From: Candidatus Delongbacteria bacterium
GTDB taxonomy: Bacteria; CAIWAD01
Direction of reading: 5' to 3'
DNA: 64,000 bases
Assembly: GCA_041675285.1 (NCBI GenBank)
Contig: JBAYTZ010000006.1
Location: 62,001-126,000 of the forward strand
Positions 17,243-26,384 of the stretch are shown here, in pieces. The notes under the pieces are model-generated. The model saw nothing but the letters and a program-made list of their open reading frames with translations. It was not told the DNA's origin and did no database searches. Position 1 is the stretch's first letter. Each line of letters opens with the position of its first letter. Position numbers and translations under genes: made by a program.

Positions 17243-18547
17243 TTAGGCAGCGGGAACTTCGGGGGGAGCGGGGCGGGCCGCACTGGCCAGCACGCGCTCC
17301 AGCAAGCGGGCGGTGGTCCCGGTCCGGCTGCCCACCAGGGCCGTGGAGGCCGCGCCCATCCGGGCCTGGAGAGCGGGATCGGCCAACACGCGGCCCAGCC
17401 AGTCGCGGGCCTCGTCCAGGCTGTGGATCTCCATGGCGCCGCCGCAGGCCAGCAGGTCCTGGGCCTCCTGGGAGACATGGTGGCGCGGCCCGATGAACAC
17501 GGGCAGGCCGAAGGCGGCGGGTTCGATGACGCTGTGCACGCCCGTGGTGAAGCCGCCGCCCACCCAGGCCGCCCGGGCCGAGCCGTAGAGGCCGGCCAGC
17601 AGGCCCACCTGATCCACCAACAGGACGGGCTGGCCGCTCCACGTTTCGCCGGCCTCCAGCGCGCTCAGGCGGCAGGACGCCAGACCCAGCCCGGCCAGGA
17701 GCTGGCCGATGCGCTCCAGGTGGTGGTCGCGCGGTTCGTGGGGCACCAGCAGCAGGCGCAGCTCCGGGCGGGCGCGCCAGAGCTCGGCGAAGGCGGGCAG
17801 CAGGAAGTCCTCGTCGGGCTCCCAGGTGGAGCCGCCCACCAGCCGCGGTCCGGCCAGGAAGTCCCGGGGCAGGCGCTCCAGGGCCCGGCTCTCGTGGGCC
17901 CGCTCCACCACGCGGTCGAAGCGCGAGTCGCCGCAGGCCTCCACCGCCACGGGCAGGCCGGCCAGCAGTTCGCGGAAGCGCTCGGCCATGGCCGGGCTGA
18001 CGGCGGCGATCCAGTCGAACTGCGGCAGCAGCCGGCGATGGAAGCGGCGCAGCCAGGGGCTGGCCAGCCGTGAGCGCGGGTGGAAGTTGGCGTTGACGAA
18101 CAGCAGGGGCACGCCCGCGCTCCGGGCCGCCAGGATGTGATTGGGCCAGAGGTCGTGCTTGGTGAAGACGGCCACGGCGGGGTCCAGCAGGCGCAGGAAG
18201 AGCCGGGCCGCGCCGGGCGTGTCGAAGGGCAGGTAGCCCACCCAGTCGGCCTCCACGCCTTCCTTCAGGTGACGCGGCCCCGAGGTGGAGAAGAAACTCA
18301 GGGCGACGGGCCGGCCCTGGGCGCGCAGGGCGCGGGCCAGCGGCCGGATGGCCTCGAACTCGCCCATGGACGCGCAGTGGATCCAGACCGGGCGCCAGTT
18401 CGGGCCGCGCTGGGCGCGCACTTGGCGCAGGGCGGCGGACCAGCCGCGCCGGGCCAGGATGTTCTCGCGCACCCGGGGAATCAGCCGGCCCACGCTCATG
18501 AGCAGCAGCCAGGCGGGCAGGCTCAGCCAGCGGTAGAGGGTCAGCAT
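17243..18547 (-). CDS. waaA: 3-deoxy-D-manno-octulosonic acid (Kdo) transferase
   Basis: 434 residues. An N-terminal membrane anchor (about 6-22) is followed by a GT-B glycosyltransferase. The catalytic Glu63 in SMGEFEAIRPL and later VGGSTW, VPHEP, GGGFTTGVHSVIEPAAFG are typical of Kdo transferases, which add Kdo to lipid IVA on the inner membrane during LPS assembly. Length is normal. The start ATG 18547 overlaps the end of the heptosyltransferase gene by 7 bases. The pair, with hldA at the right edge of the window, shows that the organism makes a Kdo/heptose LPS core. Confidence 0.95.
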   Translation of the reverse strand: MLTLYRWLSLPAWLLLMSVGRLIPRVRENILARRGWSAALRQVRAQRGPNWRPVWIHCASMGEFEAIRPLARALRAQGRPVALSFFSTSGPRHLKEGVEADWVGYLPFDTPGAARLFLRLLDPAVAVFTKHDLWPNHILAARSAGVPLLFVNANFHPRSRLASPWLRRFHRRLLPQFDWIAAVSPAMAERFRELLAGLPVAVEACGDSRFDRVVERAHESRALERLPRDFLAGPRLVGGSTWEPDEDFLLPAFAELWRARPELRLLLVPHEPRDHHLERIGQLLAGLGLASCRLSALEAGETWSGQPVLLVDQVGLLAGLYGSARAAWVGGGFTTGVHSVIEPAAFGLPVFIGPRHHVSQEAQDLLACGGAMEIHSLDEARDWLGRVLADPALQARMGAASTALVGSRTGTTARLLERVLASAARPAPPEVPAA

Positions 18548-19527
18548 GCGGCCTCCGCGGCCAGGCAGGCCGCCAGCACGTCCCGGGGCGCGATGCGCCG
18601 CAGGCAGTCCAGGTGCCCGAGGGGACAGGCGGTCCTTCCCACGTGGCTGCAGGGCCGACAGGACAAGGGAATCTCCAGGACTCGCAGGCTCTCCCCCAGC
18701 GGGTAGAAGCCCAGTTCGCGCACGGTGGACCCGAACAGGGCCGCGCCGGGCACGCCGGCGGCGTCGGCCATGTGCAGCAGGCCCGTGTCCCCGCTGACCA
18801 CGAAGCGCGCGTCAGCCAGCAGCCGGGCGCTTTCGGACAGGCTGCAGGCGCCGCAGCAATTGCGGACGCGGTCCGGCGCTAGGGCCGCCAGCCGCTCGCC
18901 CAGCGCGTGCTCGGCCGCCCCGCCCAGCAGCAGCACGGGCTCCGGCACCTGCTCCAGCAGCAGGGGCAGGAACTCGCGCCAGCACGCCTCGGGCCAGCTC
19001 TTGGTGGCGAAGCCCGCCCCGGGCACCAGGGCCACGTGGCGCCGGGCGCCGTGACGCAGCACGTGGCCCTCCACCACCAGCCGGGGTCGCAGGTCGGTCC
19101 CAGGCTCCGTCACTCCCACCAATCGCAGGTTGCGGCGCCAGAGCGGGCCGGGATCCCCGCGCCAGGCCGCGGGCAGCGCCCGGCCGTGCACGAGCAGCCA
19201 CTTCTGCAGCCGGTGCTTGGGCAGCCGCGTCGCGCCCCACGGCCAGAGCCGGCGGGAGCGCAGCGTGTTGTGCAGGTCCAGCCGCCGGTCCACACCCAGG
19301 CGCGCAAGCTCCGCGCGCAGCCCGGCCAGGGCCCGGCCGTCGATGGGATCCGGCAGGGCCAGCACGTGGTCCACGTCCGGCCAGCCGCGCGGGATCTCGG
19401 CGAAGCGCTCCTTGGTGATGAAGATCAGCGGGCGATTGGGCTCGCGCTCCTTCAGCACCCGGACCACGGGTTCGCAGAGCAGGATGTCCCCCAGCGCGGA
19501 GAGGCGCAGGAGGGCCGTGGCGCTCAC
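18541..19527 (-). CDS. ADP-heptose:LPS heptosyltransferase family (GT9)
   Basis: 328 residues from a GTG start at 19527, placed there because it overlaps the upstream stop as GTGA. The first residues TALLRLSALGDILL form the N-terminal strand-loop typical of GT9 enzymes. The C-terminal half carries LVPGAGFATKSWP and VSGDTGLLHMADAAGVP, the nucleotide-sugar binding region. A four-Cys region lies near the end (SCRPCSHVGRTACPLGHLDC), as in many family members. It should transfer heptose to the LPS core; whether it is the first or second heptosyltransferase cannot be told. It is coupled to the ApbE-like gene before and waaA after. Confidence 0.92.
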   Translation of the reverse strand: MSATALLRLSALGDILLCEPVVRVLKEREPNRPLIFITKERFAEIPRGWPDVDHVLALPDPIDGRALAGLRAELARLGVDRRLDLHNTLRSRRLWPWGATRLPKHRLQKWLLVHGRALPAAWRGDPGPLWRRNLRLVGVTEPGTDLRPRLVVEGHVLRHGARRHVALVPGAGFATKSWPEACWREFLPLLLEQVPEPVLLLGGAAEHALGERLAALAPDRVRNCCGACSLSESARLLADARFVVSGDTGLLHMADAAGVPGAALFGSTVRELGFYPLGESLRVLEIPLSCRPCSHVGRTACPLGHLDCLRRIAPRDVLAACLAAEAAC

Positions 19528-20450
19528 CGCGGATCCAGCCCCGTGCCCGCCGGGAACCCGGCCGTGCGGCGCAGTTCCGGCCCGGCCGGACCTGGCCCGG
19601 CCAGCGCGGCGTCCACCTTCGGCAGGTCGTTCAGCAGCTCCAGGCCCTCCCAGCCCAGCAGGCTGAGGGCCGTTGCCCAGACCGCGGCCTCCTCGGCCGT
19701 GGGCGCCAGCACGGCGGCCCGGAAACCGCTCTCCACGGGTCTGCCCGTGCGCGGATCCAGCTGTGCTCCACCCGCCGGCCGGCTGGCCCAGGCCCGGCCG
19801 GCCAACCAGGGTCCGGCGCCACTCGCCGCGCTGCCATCGTCCAGGATGCGGATGGAATCCCCCGGCGTGACACGCCAAACGGAGCCGAGCCCGACGGACA
19901 CGCCCCGGTGGCCGCGAGCCCGAAGGCTGTCCAGGGCCCGGTCGGCCAGCAGGCCGTCGGCGATGGGATCCAGGTCCAATTCCATCCCCGGGGTGCGCAG
20001 CAGCACGCCCAGCTCCACGAAATAGGCGCCGCCGTCGCGCACCAGCGCCAGGACGGAATCCGGCGCGGGGAGCACGCCGCCCGCCGCCTGCCAGCGCCGC
20101 AGCGGTCCGGCCAGCAGGTCCACGGCGCCTCGGGTTTTGTCCTTCCACTGCAGGCTGCGCAGCACGGCGTCGTAGTTCGGGCGGCTGAGCCGTCCGCTGC
20201 GCTGGCCGGCCAGGACGTTGACCTGGGTGATCTCCGAGCCCGCGCCCTCCCGCCGCAGCTGGCTCCAGTGGCGCTCCAGCATGGCTCCGGTGGCGGCCAG
20301 ATCGGCGGCCAGGTCCCGGGCCGGATTGGGCTGCTCCACGCGCAGCCGGGCCTCCCAGGCGCCCACCGGAGCTTTCCAGACCACCGGGTCCCCGGCCACG
20401 GCCGCGCCCGCGGCCAGCCAGAACAGCACGAGCCATCGCAGTCGATTCAT
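19524..20450 (-). CDS. Secreted, divergent ApbE-like (FAD:protein FMN transferase family) protein
   Basis: 308 residues with a signal peptide (about 1-19, AAGAAVAG) and no lipobox. The ApbE fold is recognisable: GAVDLLAGPLRRWQ resembles the family's GAFDPTVGPL, AQLDPRTGRPV the HIIDPRTG motif, and AVWATALSLLG the ADALATAL region. Key positions differ: the usual D(L)GGIAKG reads LDPIADGLLADRA, and the Asp of ADA.ATA, a metal ligand in ApbE, is Ala. Flavin-transfer activity is therefore doubtful. It heads the coupled run with heptosyltransferase and waaA, so a role in envelope biogenesis is possible but unproven. Confidence 0.7.
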   Translation of the reverse strand: MNRLRWLVLFWLAAGAAVAGDPVVWKAPVGAWEARLRVEQPNPARDLAADLAATGAMLERHWSQLRREGAGSEITQVNVLAGQRSGRLSRPNYDAVLRSLQWKDKTRGAVDLLAGPLRRWQAAGGVLPAPDSVLALVRDGGAYFVELGVLLRTPGMELDLDPIADGLLADRALDSLRARGHRGVSVGLGSVWRVTPGDSIRILDDGSAASGAGPWLAGRAWASRPAGGAQLDPRTGRPVESGFRAAVLAPTAEEAAVWATALSLLGWEGLELLNDLPKVDAALAGPGPAGPELRRTAGFPAGTGLDPR

Positions 20451-20498
20451 GGGTCCGGCCTCCGAATTGGACCATTCACCGGGAACGGTCCACTGGCG

Positions 20499-21473
20499 TC
20501 AGTGCGTGCGCTCCACGGCGAAGGAGCTGAAGTCATGCAGCAGGCGGCGCACCTGGCTGTCGGGAAAGACCTCCAGGGCCTGGAGGGCCTGGGCGCTGAA
20601 CTCGCGGGCCCGCTGGCGCGCGTAGTCCACGCCGCCGCGCTCCTGGGCGAAGCGCGCCACCTTGCGCAGTTCGCCCAGCTTGGGCCGGGCCACCATGCGC
20701 TTGATCTCGCGCACGTCCTGGGAGTCGCTCTGGGCGAAGGCGTGGATCAGCGGCAGGGTGATCTTGCGCTCCTTCAGATCCTCGCCGACGGGCTTGCCCA
20801 GGATGGATTCCTTGCCCGTGTAGTCCAGCAGGTCGTCCTGGATCTGGAAAGCCACGCCCAGCGCCTCGCCGAAGGCGCGCAGCGCCTCCACCTGGGATTC
20901 GTCGGCCCGGTTGGAGAGGCCGCCCAGCACGCAGCTGGCGGCCACCAGCGCGCCGGTCTTGTTGGAGACCATCCGGTAGTAGGTCTCCTCGTCCATGTCC
21001 AGGTTGCGGCTGCGCGCCGCTTGGTCGAGCTCGCCCTTGGCCAGGCGCCGGGCCGTTCGGGCCAGCACTTCGAAGACCCGCGTGTCGCCGCACTCCAGCA
21101 TGGCCAGCAGGCTGTTGGCCAGCAGGTAGTCGCCGAACAGCACGCTGATCTTGTTGCCGAAAATCGCGTTGAGGCTGGGCATGCCCCGGCGCTTGTCGCT
21201 GCCGTCCACCACGTCGTCGTGGAGCAGCGTGGCGTTGTGCAGCAGCTCCACCACCACGGCGGCGAAGTGCGTGCGCTCGTTGCTCTCCCCCAGCAGGCGG
21301 GCGGACAGGTAGGTCAGGGTGGGGCGCAACATCTTGCCGCGCTTGCCGGCCAGGAAGCGCACCACCTGGTCGATGATCGGCGACTTGCCGGTCTTGATGG
21401 CCTCGTCGTAGCGCCGCTTGAACTCAGCCAGCTCGGGCTTGACCAGCTCCTGCACGTCGTCCAGGCGGATCAT
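20499..21473 (-). CDS. Trans-polyprenyl diphosphate synthase
   Basis: 324 residues from ATG 21473, which overlaps the tyrS stop by four bases (ATGA). Two Asp-rich motifs mark the family: HDDVVD (first, 85-90) and QDDLLD (second, 211-216), with GKRGKMLRP near 43-51. It condenses isopentenyl diphosphate with allylic diphosphates to make a medium-length chain, most likely octaprenyl or heptaprenyl for a quinone; chain length cannot be assigned reliably from the motifs. It ends the coupled run smpB-tyrS-prenyl synthase. Confidence 0.95.
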   Translation of the reverse strand: MIRLDDVQELVKPELAEFKRRYDEAIKTGKSPIIDQVVRFLAGKRGKMLRPTLTYLSARLLGESNERTHFAAVVVELLHNATLLHDDVVDGSDKRRGMPSLNAIFGNKISVLFGDYLLANSLLAMLECGDTRVFEVLARTARRLAKGELDQAARSRNLDMDEETYYRMVSNKTGALVAASCVLGGLSNRADESQVEALRAFGEALGVAFQIQDDLLDYTGKESILGKPVGEDLKERKITLPLIHAFAQSDSQDVREIKRMVARPKLGELRKVARFAQERGGVDYARQRAREFSAQALQALEVFPDSQVRRLLHDFSSFAVERTH

Positions 21474-22702
21474 GCGCCGCTCGTGAGTCTGAGGAAGCGC
21501 CGCTTGCCCACTTTCAGCACGCGCGCGGCCGCGCTGGGCTCCAAGCGGCCGACCTCGTCCAGCAGCTTCACGCCGTCCAGGCTGACCGCGCCCTGGCGGA
21601 TGAGCTTGCGCGCCTCGCCCTTGCTCTCGGCCAACTCGGCCTGGCAGAGCAGGTCGACGAGCGCGACGGATTCGGTCAGGACCCGCTCGGCCACGTCCTC
21701 GGGCACGCCGCCCTGGCGGAACAGGCTGTTGAACTCCTCCTCCGCGGCCCGGGCCTGCTCCCCGTCGTGGTAGAGGCGCACCAGCTCGCGACCCAGCCGG
21801 CGCTTGAAGGTGCTGGGATTCTCGCCCGAGCCCAGCGCGGCCTCGATGGCGTCCAGTTCCGCCGCGGGCAGGTCCGTGGCCAGCCGGAACCAGCGCAGGA
21901 TCAGGCCGTCGGGGATGCTCATGGTGCGGCCGAAGATGTCGCGCGGGCTGTCGCAGACGCCGATGTAGTTGCCCAGGCTCTTGCTCATCTTCTGCTCGCC
22001 GTCCGTGCCCTCGAGGATGGGCATGGTCAGGATCACCTGCGGCTCCTGGCCGTAGGCCTCCTGGAGCGTGCGGCCCACCAGCAGGTTGAAGGTCTGGTCC
22101 CGGCCGCCCAGCTCCACGTCGGCCTGGAGGGCCACGCTGTCGTAGCCCTGGATCAGCGGGTAGAGCATCTCCATCATGGTGATGGGCGTCTGCTCCGTGA
22201 AGCGCTTGCGGAAGTCGTCGCGCTCCAGCAGCCGGGCCACCGTGTAGCGGCTGGTCAGTTTCATGAACTCGTCGATGGGCATCGGGGCGAACCACTCGCT
22301 GTTGAAGCGGATCTGGGTCCGCTCGGGGTCCAGCAGCTTGTAGATCTGGGCCTTGTAGGTCTCGGCGTTGGCCAGCACGTCCTCCCGGCTCAGCGCCTTG
22401 CGCGTCTTGGACTTGCCGCTGGGGTCGCCGATCATCCCGGTGAAGTCGCCGATCAGGAAGACCACCTGGTGCCCCAGGCGCTGGAAGGTGCGCAGTTTGT
22501 TGATCACCACCGCGTGGCCGATGTGCAGGTCCGGCGCGCTGGGGTCGGCGCCGAACTTGATCAGCAGCGGCCGGCCCGTGGACCGCGAGCGCTCCAGCTT
22601 CTTCTCCAGCTCGGGCTCGGGCACGATCTCCGCCACTCCGCTGCGGATCTCGGCCAGCTGCTCCTTCACGGGTGGAAACGCGCTCGGCGTGGATGCGCTC
22701 AC
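21470..22702 (-). CDS. tyrS: Tyrosyl-tRNA synthetase
   Basis: 410 residues from GTG 22702, which overlaps the smpB stop as GTGA. Class I signatures HIGH (60-63) and KMSKS (238-242) are both present, with FGADPSAPDLH and GDFTGMIGDPSGKS typical of the ~400-residue bacterial TyrRS type. Residues about 345-410 are an S4 RNA-binding domain. It charges tRNA-Tyr. A methionine-rich alternative start is not available; the coupled GTG fits the start of homology. Confidence 0.97.
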   Translation of the reverse strand: MSASTPSAFPPVKEQLAEIRSGVAEIVPEPELEKKLERSRSTGRPLLIKFGADPSAPDLHIGHAVVINKLRTFQRLGHQVVFLIGDFTGMIGDPSGKSKTRKALSREDVLANAETYKAQIYKLLDPERTQIRFNSEWFAPMPIDEFMKLTSRYTVARLLERDDFRKRFTEQTPITMMEMLYPLIQGYDSVALQADVELGGRDQTFNLLVGRTLQEAYGQEPQVILTMPILEGTDGEQKMSKSLGNYIGVCDSPRDIFGRTMSIPDGLILRWFRLATDLPAAELDAIEAALGSGENPSTFKRRLGRELVRLYHDGEQARAAEEEFNSLFRQGGVPEDVAERVLTESVALVDLLCQAELAESKGEARKLIRQGAVSLDGVKLLDEVGRLEPSAAARVLKVGKRRFLRLTSGA

Positions 22703-23178
22703 CGCTGGTTCCTTTCCTTCATGATGCGCTTGATGTCGCGCTCGGCCTCGCGCTTGGAGACGTCGGCGCGCTTGTCGGACTGGCGCTTGCCGGCCACCAG
22801 GGCCAGGCGGCACTTCACCAGGTGCTTCTTCCAGTAGAGGGCCAGCGGCACCAGCGTGCGGCCTTCGCCCTCCACCTCGCGCGAGATCTTGCGGATCTCG
22901 GTGGCGTGGAGCAGCAGCTTGCGCATGCGCGTCTCGTCGTGGGCGCCCACCGTGCCCTGGGCGTAGGGCGAAATGTGCATGCCGATGACGAAGATCTCGC
23001 CCGCCACCACCCGGGCCCAGGCCTCCTTCAGACTGGCGTGGCCCTCGCGGCAGGACTTCACTTCTGTGCCGCACAGGGCGATCCCGGCCTCCCAGGTCTG
23101 GAGGATCTGGTAGTCGTGGCGGGCCTTGCGGTTCTGCGCGATGTAGCGGGGTTCCGCCGCGGCCGCTTTCTTGCTCAT
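22699..23178 (-). CDS. smpB: SsrA-binding protein SmpB
   Basis: 159 residues. Family motifs: IAQNRKARHDYQI, GIALCGTEVKSCREG, GMHISPYAQGT, and a basic C-terminal tail rich in Lys and Arg. SmpB binds tmRNA and delivers it to stalled ribosomes. It is the first gene of the coupled run with tyrS; 18 bases separate it from the DUF6305-like gene. No tmRNA gene was recognised in the window. Confidence 0.97.
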   Translation of the reverse strand: MSKKAAAAEPRYIAQNRKARHDYQILQTWEAGIALCGTEVKSCREGHASLKEAWARVVAGEIFVIGMHISPYAQGTVGAHDETRMRKLLLHATEIRKISREVEGEGRTLVPLALYWKKHLVKCRLALVAGKRQSDKRADVSKREAERDIKRIMKERNQR

Positions 23179-23196
23179 GGGTGGGGGAGCTTTCTT

Positions 23197-23757
23197 CTAC
23201 TTGCCGGCCGGCTTGCCGTAGGCCTCGGCGATGCGGGCGACCAGCGCCTTGTAGTCCGTGGCCTCCTGCAGCGGCACCTTGCCGGCCTGGGCCAGCCGCG
23301 TGAACAGGCCGTCCTTGTTGCCGCCGCTGAGCACCAGCACCTGCTGGCAGAGTCCCACCACGGGCTTGATGAAGGGATCGGAGAGCGGGCCGCGGCGGGC
23401 CTCCCCGCCCATGTGCAGGCAGAGGACGGGCACGCGGGCCGCGCGGGCCTTCTTGAGCAGCGCGTCCACGCGCGCCAGCTCCTTGTCCGTGGCGTTCTTG
23501 GCCTGGCCCAGCCCCTTGGAGCTGCCACCCAGCACGAGGACCAGGCTTTTGACGCCGGCCAGGGAATCCGCGGCGAACTTTTCGCTGACCCGGGCCGGCA
23601 CGCCCGCCTTGACGAAGAGCTGGCGGGCCAGCAGGATGTCGCTGCTCTGGCCCGCGGAGGTGATCACGGCCGGTCCGCTGAAGCGCGGGGCGGCGGCGCC
23701 GGCCACGACGGGAGCCAGGCCCAGCCAGCTGATCAGGACGAAGAGAAGAAGGCGCAT
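23197..23757 (-). CDS. Exported DUF6305-like protein
   Basis: 186 residues from ATG 23757. A signal peptide (about 1-20, LGLAPVVAGA) is followed by PAVITSAGQSSDILLARQLF, a motif I associate with the DUF6305 family. The rest is an alpha/beta fold with LVLVLGGSSKGLG and VPVLCLHMGGEARRG. Family function is unknown. It is followed after 18 bases by smpB, and a 143-base gap lies before it on the epimerase side. Confidence 0.65.
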   Translation of the reverse strand: MRLLLFVLISWLGLAPVVAGAAAPRFSGPAVITSAGQSSDILLARQLFVKAGVPARVSEKFAADSLAGVKSLVLVLGGSSKGLGQAKNATDKELARVDALLKKARAARVPVLCLHMGGEARRGPLSDPFIKPVVGLCQQVLVLSGGNKDGLFTRLAQAGKVPLQEATDYKALVARIAEAYGKPAGK

Positions 23758-23900
23758 GCTTGTCTCGTGATTGATCCGGACGACGGGTGGAGGCGGCGCG
23801 CCGCTGCCCGGGCGCTGTGCCCGCGGAGCGTCCCGACGCCGCGATTTGCGCGGAAAATGTAGGAAACCCGTGCCGTCAGCCGTGCCCGCCGGCGGGCGAC

Positions 23901-24866
23901 CTACGCACCCAGGGTCTGCAGCCAGTGGGCCAGCGTGGGGCCGGCGGCGGGAGCCGGCCGGTCGCGCAGCCAGTCCCAGGTGTCGCGCACCGTCTCCTCC
24001 AGGGGCCGCAGCTGCAGGCCGGCGGCCAGGGCCTGGGAGATGTCCACCCGGAAGCTCTCGTACTCCTCTTCGGGCAGCCAGAGGGGCAGGTCGGCCCAGG
24101 GCCGCACGCCGGCGGCCAGCCAGCGGGCTTCCGGCAGCAGGCGCGGCCGGATGTCGGGCTGGAAGACCCGGGCCATCCGCTCCAGCACCTCGGGCAGGCT
24201 GGGGGGCTCGGCGGGTCCGGCCACCTGGACGATGCCCGCGGCGCCCTCGCGCAGCAGGTGAACGCAGAAGGCCGCCAGGTCGCGCACGTCCACCCACTGG
24301 CAGGGCTGGCGGCGGGCGTCGGGCCAGCCCACGGGACCGCCGGCGGCCAGTTGGCGCACCCACCAGCCGAAGCGCTCGCTGGGGTCCTCCGGACCGACGA
24401 TCAGGCCCGGCCGCAGCACCAGGGCGCGCTCGCCCAGCTCCTCCTCCAGCATGTCCTCGCACATGGCCTTGAGGGCGCCGTAGTTCTCCGCCAGGGGCGC
24501 CGCGGGGTCCACCGGCGGCAGCAAGGGGGCGTCCTCGGCCGGTCGCGGCGGATAGGGCGGGGCGTAGACGCTGATCGTGCTGATCAGCTGCCAGCAGCCG
24601 CAGCTCTCCCCCAGGATCTCCAGCGGCGCCTCCAGGTCGGCGGGCCGGTAGGCGCAGGTGTCCACCAGCGCGTCCCAGTCCGTCCGGGCCAGTTCGCGCA
24701 AGACCTGCGGATCCCGGCGCTCGCCCGTCACCAGCCGCACGCCGGCCACGGGGCCGGGTCCGTGCTGCCCGCGCGTCAGACAGGTCAGCTCCGCGCCGCC
24801 TGCCACCAGCTCCCGGGCGATGGCCCGCCCCAGGAAGATCCCGCCGCCCAGCATCAGCACGCGCAC
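23901..24866 (-). CDS. NAD(P)-dependent epimerase/dehydratase family (extended SDR)
   Basis: 321 residues. An N-terminal Rossmann motif LMLGGGIFLGRAIA and catalytic YGALK (Tyr-x-x-x-Lys) with Ser in LISTISVYAP identify an extended short-chain dehydrogenase. The GGxxFxG form and the lack of a typical sugar-epimerase C-terminus put it nearer the atypical CSP41/isoflavone-reductase-like branch. Its substrate is not evident. It lies 28 bases after the glycosyltransferase gene and may be co-transcribed, which hints at cell-surface sugar work but does not prove it. Confidence 0.85.
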   Translation of the reverse strand: MRVLMLGGGIFLGRAIARELVAGGAELTCLTRGQHGPGPVAGVRLVTGERRDPQVLRELARTDWDALVDTCAYRPADLEAPLEILGESCGCWQLISTISVYAPPYPPRPAEDAPLLPPVDPAAPLAENYGALKAMCEDMLEEELGERALVLRPGLIVGPEDPSERFGWWVRQLAAGGPVGWPDARRQPCQWVDVRDLAAFCVHLLREGAAGIVQVAGPAEPPSLPEVLERMARVFQPDIRPRLLPEARWLAAGVRPWADLPLWLPEEEYESFRVDISQALAAGLQLRPLEETVRDTWDWLRDRPAPAAGPTLAHWLQTLGA

Positions 24867-24894
24867 GTCGCACCCCGCTTGTTGAGTCCGTGGT

Positions 24895-25887
24895 TCAGAT
24901 CCGTCCGCCCAGGCCGCGCCAGCAGTCCGCGCCCCAGTGCCGGCGCCCGCCGTCGTGCACGCCCTTGTGGAAATGGTACTTGAGCAGGATGACCCAGGCC
25001 GCGTGGACCGGGTCGTGGCGGACCTCCTCCACCTCCAGCGGCGGCAGGAGGGCCCCGGGATGCTCCTCGGCCACGCGCAGCAGGCGCTGGGCGGCGGAGG
25101 CCAGCCGGCCGCCCTGGAGGAAGTGCACGCCCACGCCCTGGCGGATCCGCTCCAGATCCAGCACGCCGGGCTGCTTGTCCACGAAGCGCGGCAGGTCGCG
25201 CCCCACCGTCTCCATGCGCCGGCAATAGGCCCGGCCCTCCACCGGATGGTCGTGCCAGGCCACCAGCCCGGGCTCGTAGACCAGCCGCCCGCCCGCCGCG
25301 CGCAGGCGGCAGCCCAGGTCCGTGTCCTGCCAGCCGTAAGGGAAGTCCTCGTCGAAGCCGCCCAGCCGCCGGTAGACGGCGGCGTGCAGCGAGAGGTGCG
25401 GCGCGTAGCAGACCGTGGGGTCCGCGTCCAGGAGGTTGCCTGCCTGCTCGAAGGCGAACTGGAAGGCGGTCTCCTCCACCAGGCAGCGCATGAAGGGCGT
25501 GGCCAGGGCCGCGGGCGGGTAGGCGATGTGGCCCTGGAGGGCTAGCAGCTCGCCGGGCCGGGCGTGGCGGGCGTGGGCTTCCAGGTGGCGGCGGGCCAGG
25601 TCGGCGGGCACGCGCATGTCCTGGGCGCTGAGCAGGAGCCACTCGCCGCGCGCCTCCCGGGCGGCCCGGTTGGTGGCCGCGGACTGGCCGGGCGTGGCCT
25701 CCCGGAACACGCGGACGGGCGCCCCGGGTCGCGCGGTCAGTTCCGTGGCCAGGGCCAGGCTGTCGTCGCTGGAGCCGTTGTCCACCACCACCAGCTCCAG
25801 CTCCACGCCAACCTGGGCGCGCCAGTCCGCCAGGCAGGCCGCCAGGGTGCGAACGCCGTCGAAGAGCGGGATGAGCACGCTGAGCAC
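24895..25887 (-). CDS. Family 2 glycosyltransferase
   Basis: 330 residues. A GT-A domain fills residues 1-220: LSVLIPLFDG, then VVVDNGSSDDS (nucleotide-sugar binding) and WQDTDLGCRLRAAG (acceptor/base region). No membrane anchor. Rhamnosyl- or N-acetyl-hexosaminyl-type transferases that build surface polysaccharides look like this; the sugar cannot be assigned. The C-terminal hundred residues are helical. Confidence 0.9.
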   Translation of the reverse strand: MLSVLIPLFDGVRTLAACLADWRAQVGVELELVVVDNGSSDDSLALATELTARPGAPVRVFREATPGQSAATNRAAREARGEWLLLSAQDMRVPADLARRHLEAHARHARPGELLALQGHIAYPPAALATPFMRCLVEETAFQFAFEQAGNLLDADPTVCYAPHLSLHAAVYRRLGGFDEDFPYGWQDTDLGCRLRAAGGRLVYEPGLVAWHDHPVEGRAYCRRMETVGRDLPRFVDKQPGVLDLERIRQGVGVHFLQGGRLASAAQRLLRVAEEHPGALLPPLEVEEVRHDPVHAAWVILLKYHFHKGVHDGGRRHWGADCWRGLGGRI

Positions 25888-25933
25888 CGGCCGGATTCCC
25901 CTTGCATGAGTGTTCGCGCCGGCGGCGCGCCGG

Positions 25934-26380
25934 TCACAGGACGTAGGCCACCAGAAAGACCAGGGCGCCCAGCAGGCTGTTCACCAGCCAGAAGCCCGCC
26001 GTGAAGCCGCCCCAGCGGCGGTGCCGCGCCAGCTGGGCCGCGCCGCCCGGCCGCCGGCCCCGCCAGCCCCAGCCGATCACGCGCAGCAGCAGCACGCCGC
26101 CGGCCAGCGCCAGCAGCACGTGCAGGAGCAAGAGGCCCAGAAAGGCCGGGCCGCTGGCCGGGCCCAGGGCCTCCACGCCGCCGCGCCGGGCGACATTCGC
26201 CACGAACACAGCCAGGAAGGCTCCCAGCAGGAGGAGCAGCCGGCGCATGGTGCGCACGTGGACCTCCCGACGGCCCAGCCAGGCTTGGCGCACCCCGGCC
26301 AGCAGGACGCCCGTGATCAGCAGGCCCAGGAGCAGCTCCACGCCCGCCAGCCAGGAGGCGCGGGTGCCGGGGATCATCAT
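25934..26380 (-). CDS. Small integral membrane protein, DUF420-like
   Basis: 148 residues with four hydrophobic segments (about 10-30, 45-63, 77-100, 123-147). Histidines flank the membrane spans in the pattern of DUF420 proteins (REVHVRTMRRL, LLLHVLL, ARHRRWGGFT). That family is linked to cytochrome oxidase assembly in some bacteria, but no oxidase genes are nearby. The start follows the HEAT-repeat gene stop by four bases. Confidence 0.7.
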   Translation of the reverse strand: MMIPGTRASWLAGVELLLGLLITGVLLAGVRQAWLGRREVHVRTMRRLLLLLGAFLAVFVANVARRGGVEALGPASGPAFLGLLLLHVLLALAGGVLLLRVIGWGWRGRRPGGAAQLARHRRWGGFTAGFWLVNSLLGALVFLVAYVL

Positions 26381-26384
26381 GCGC

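Noticed and set aside
5759..17246. Very long plus-strand open frames (over 1000 codons) opposite the signalling genes
   Set aside because: They are low-complexity, Gln/Ala/Gly/His-rich mirror images of well-supported minus-strand genes in GC-rich DNA. They have no conserved motif and no ribosome binding site.
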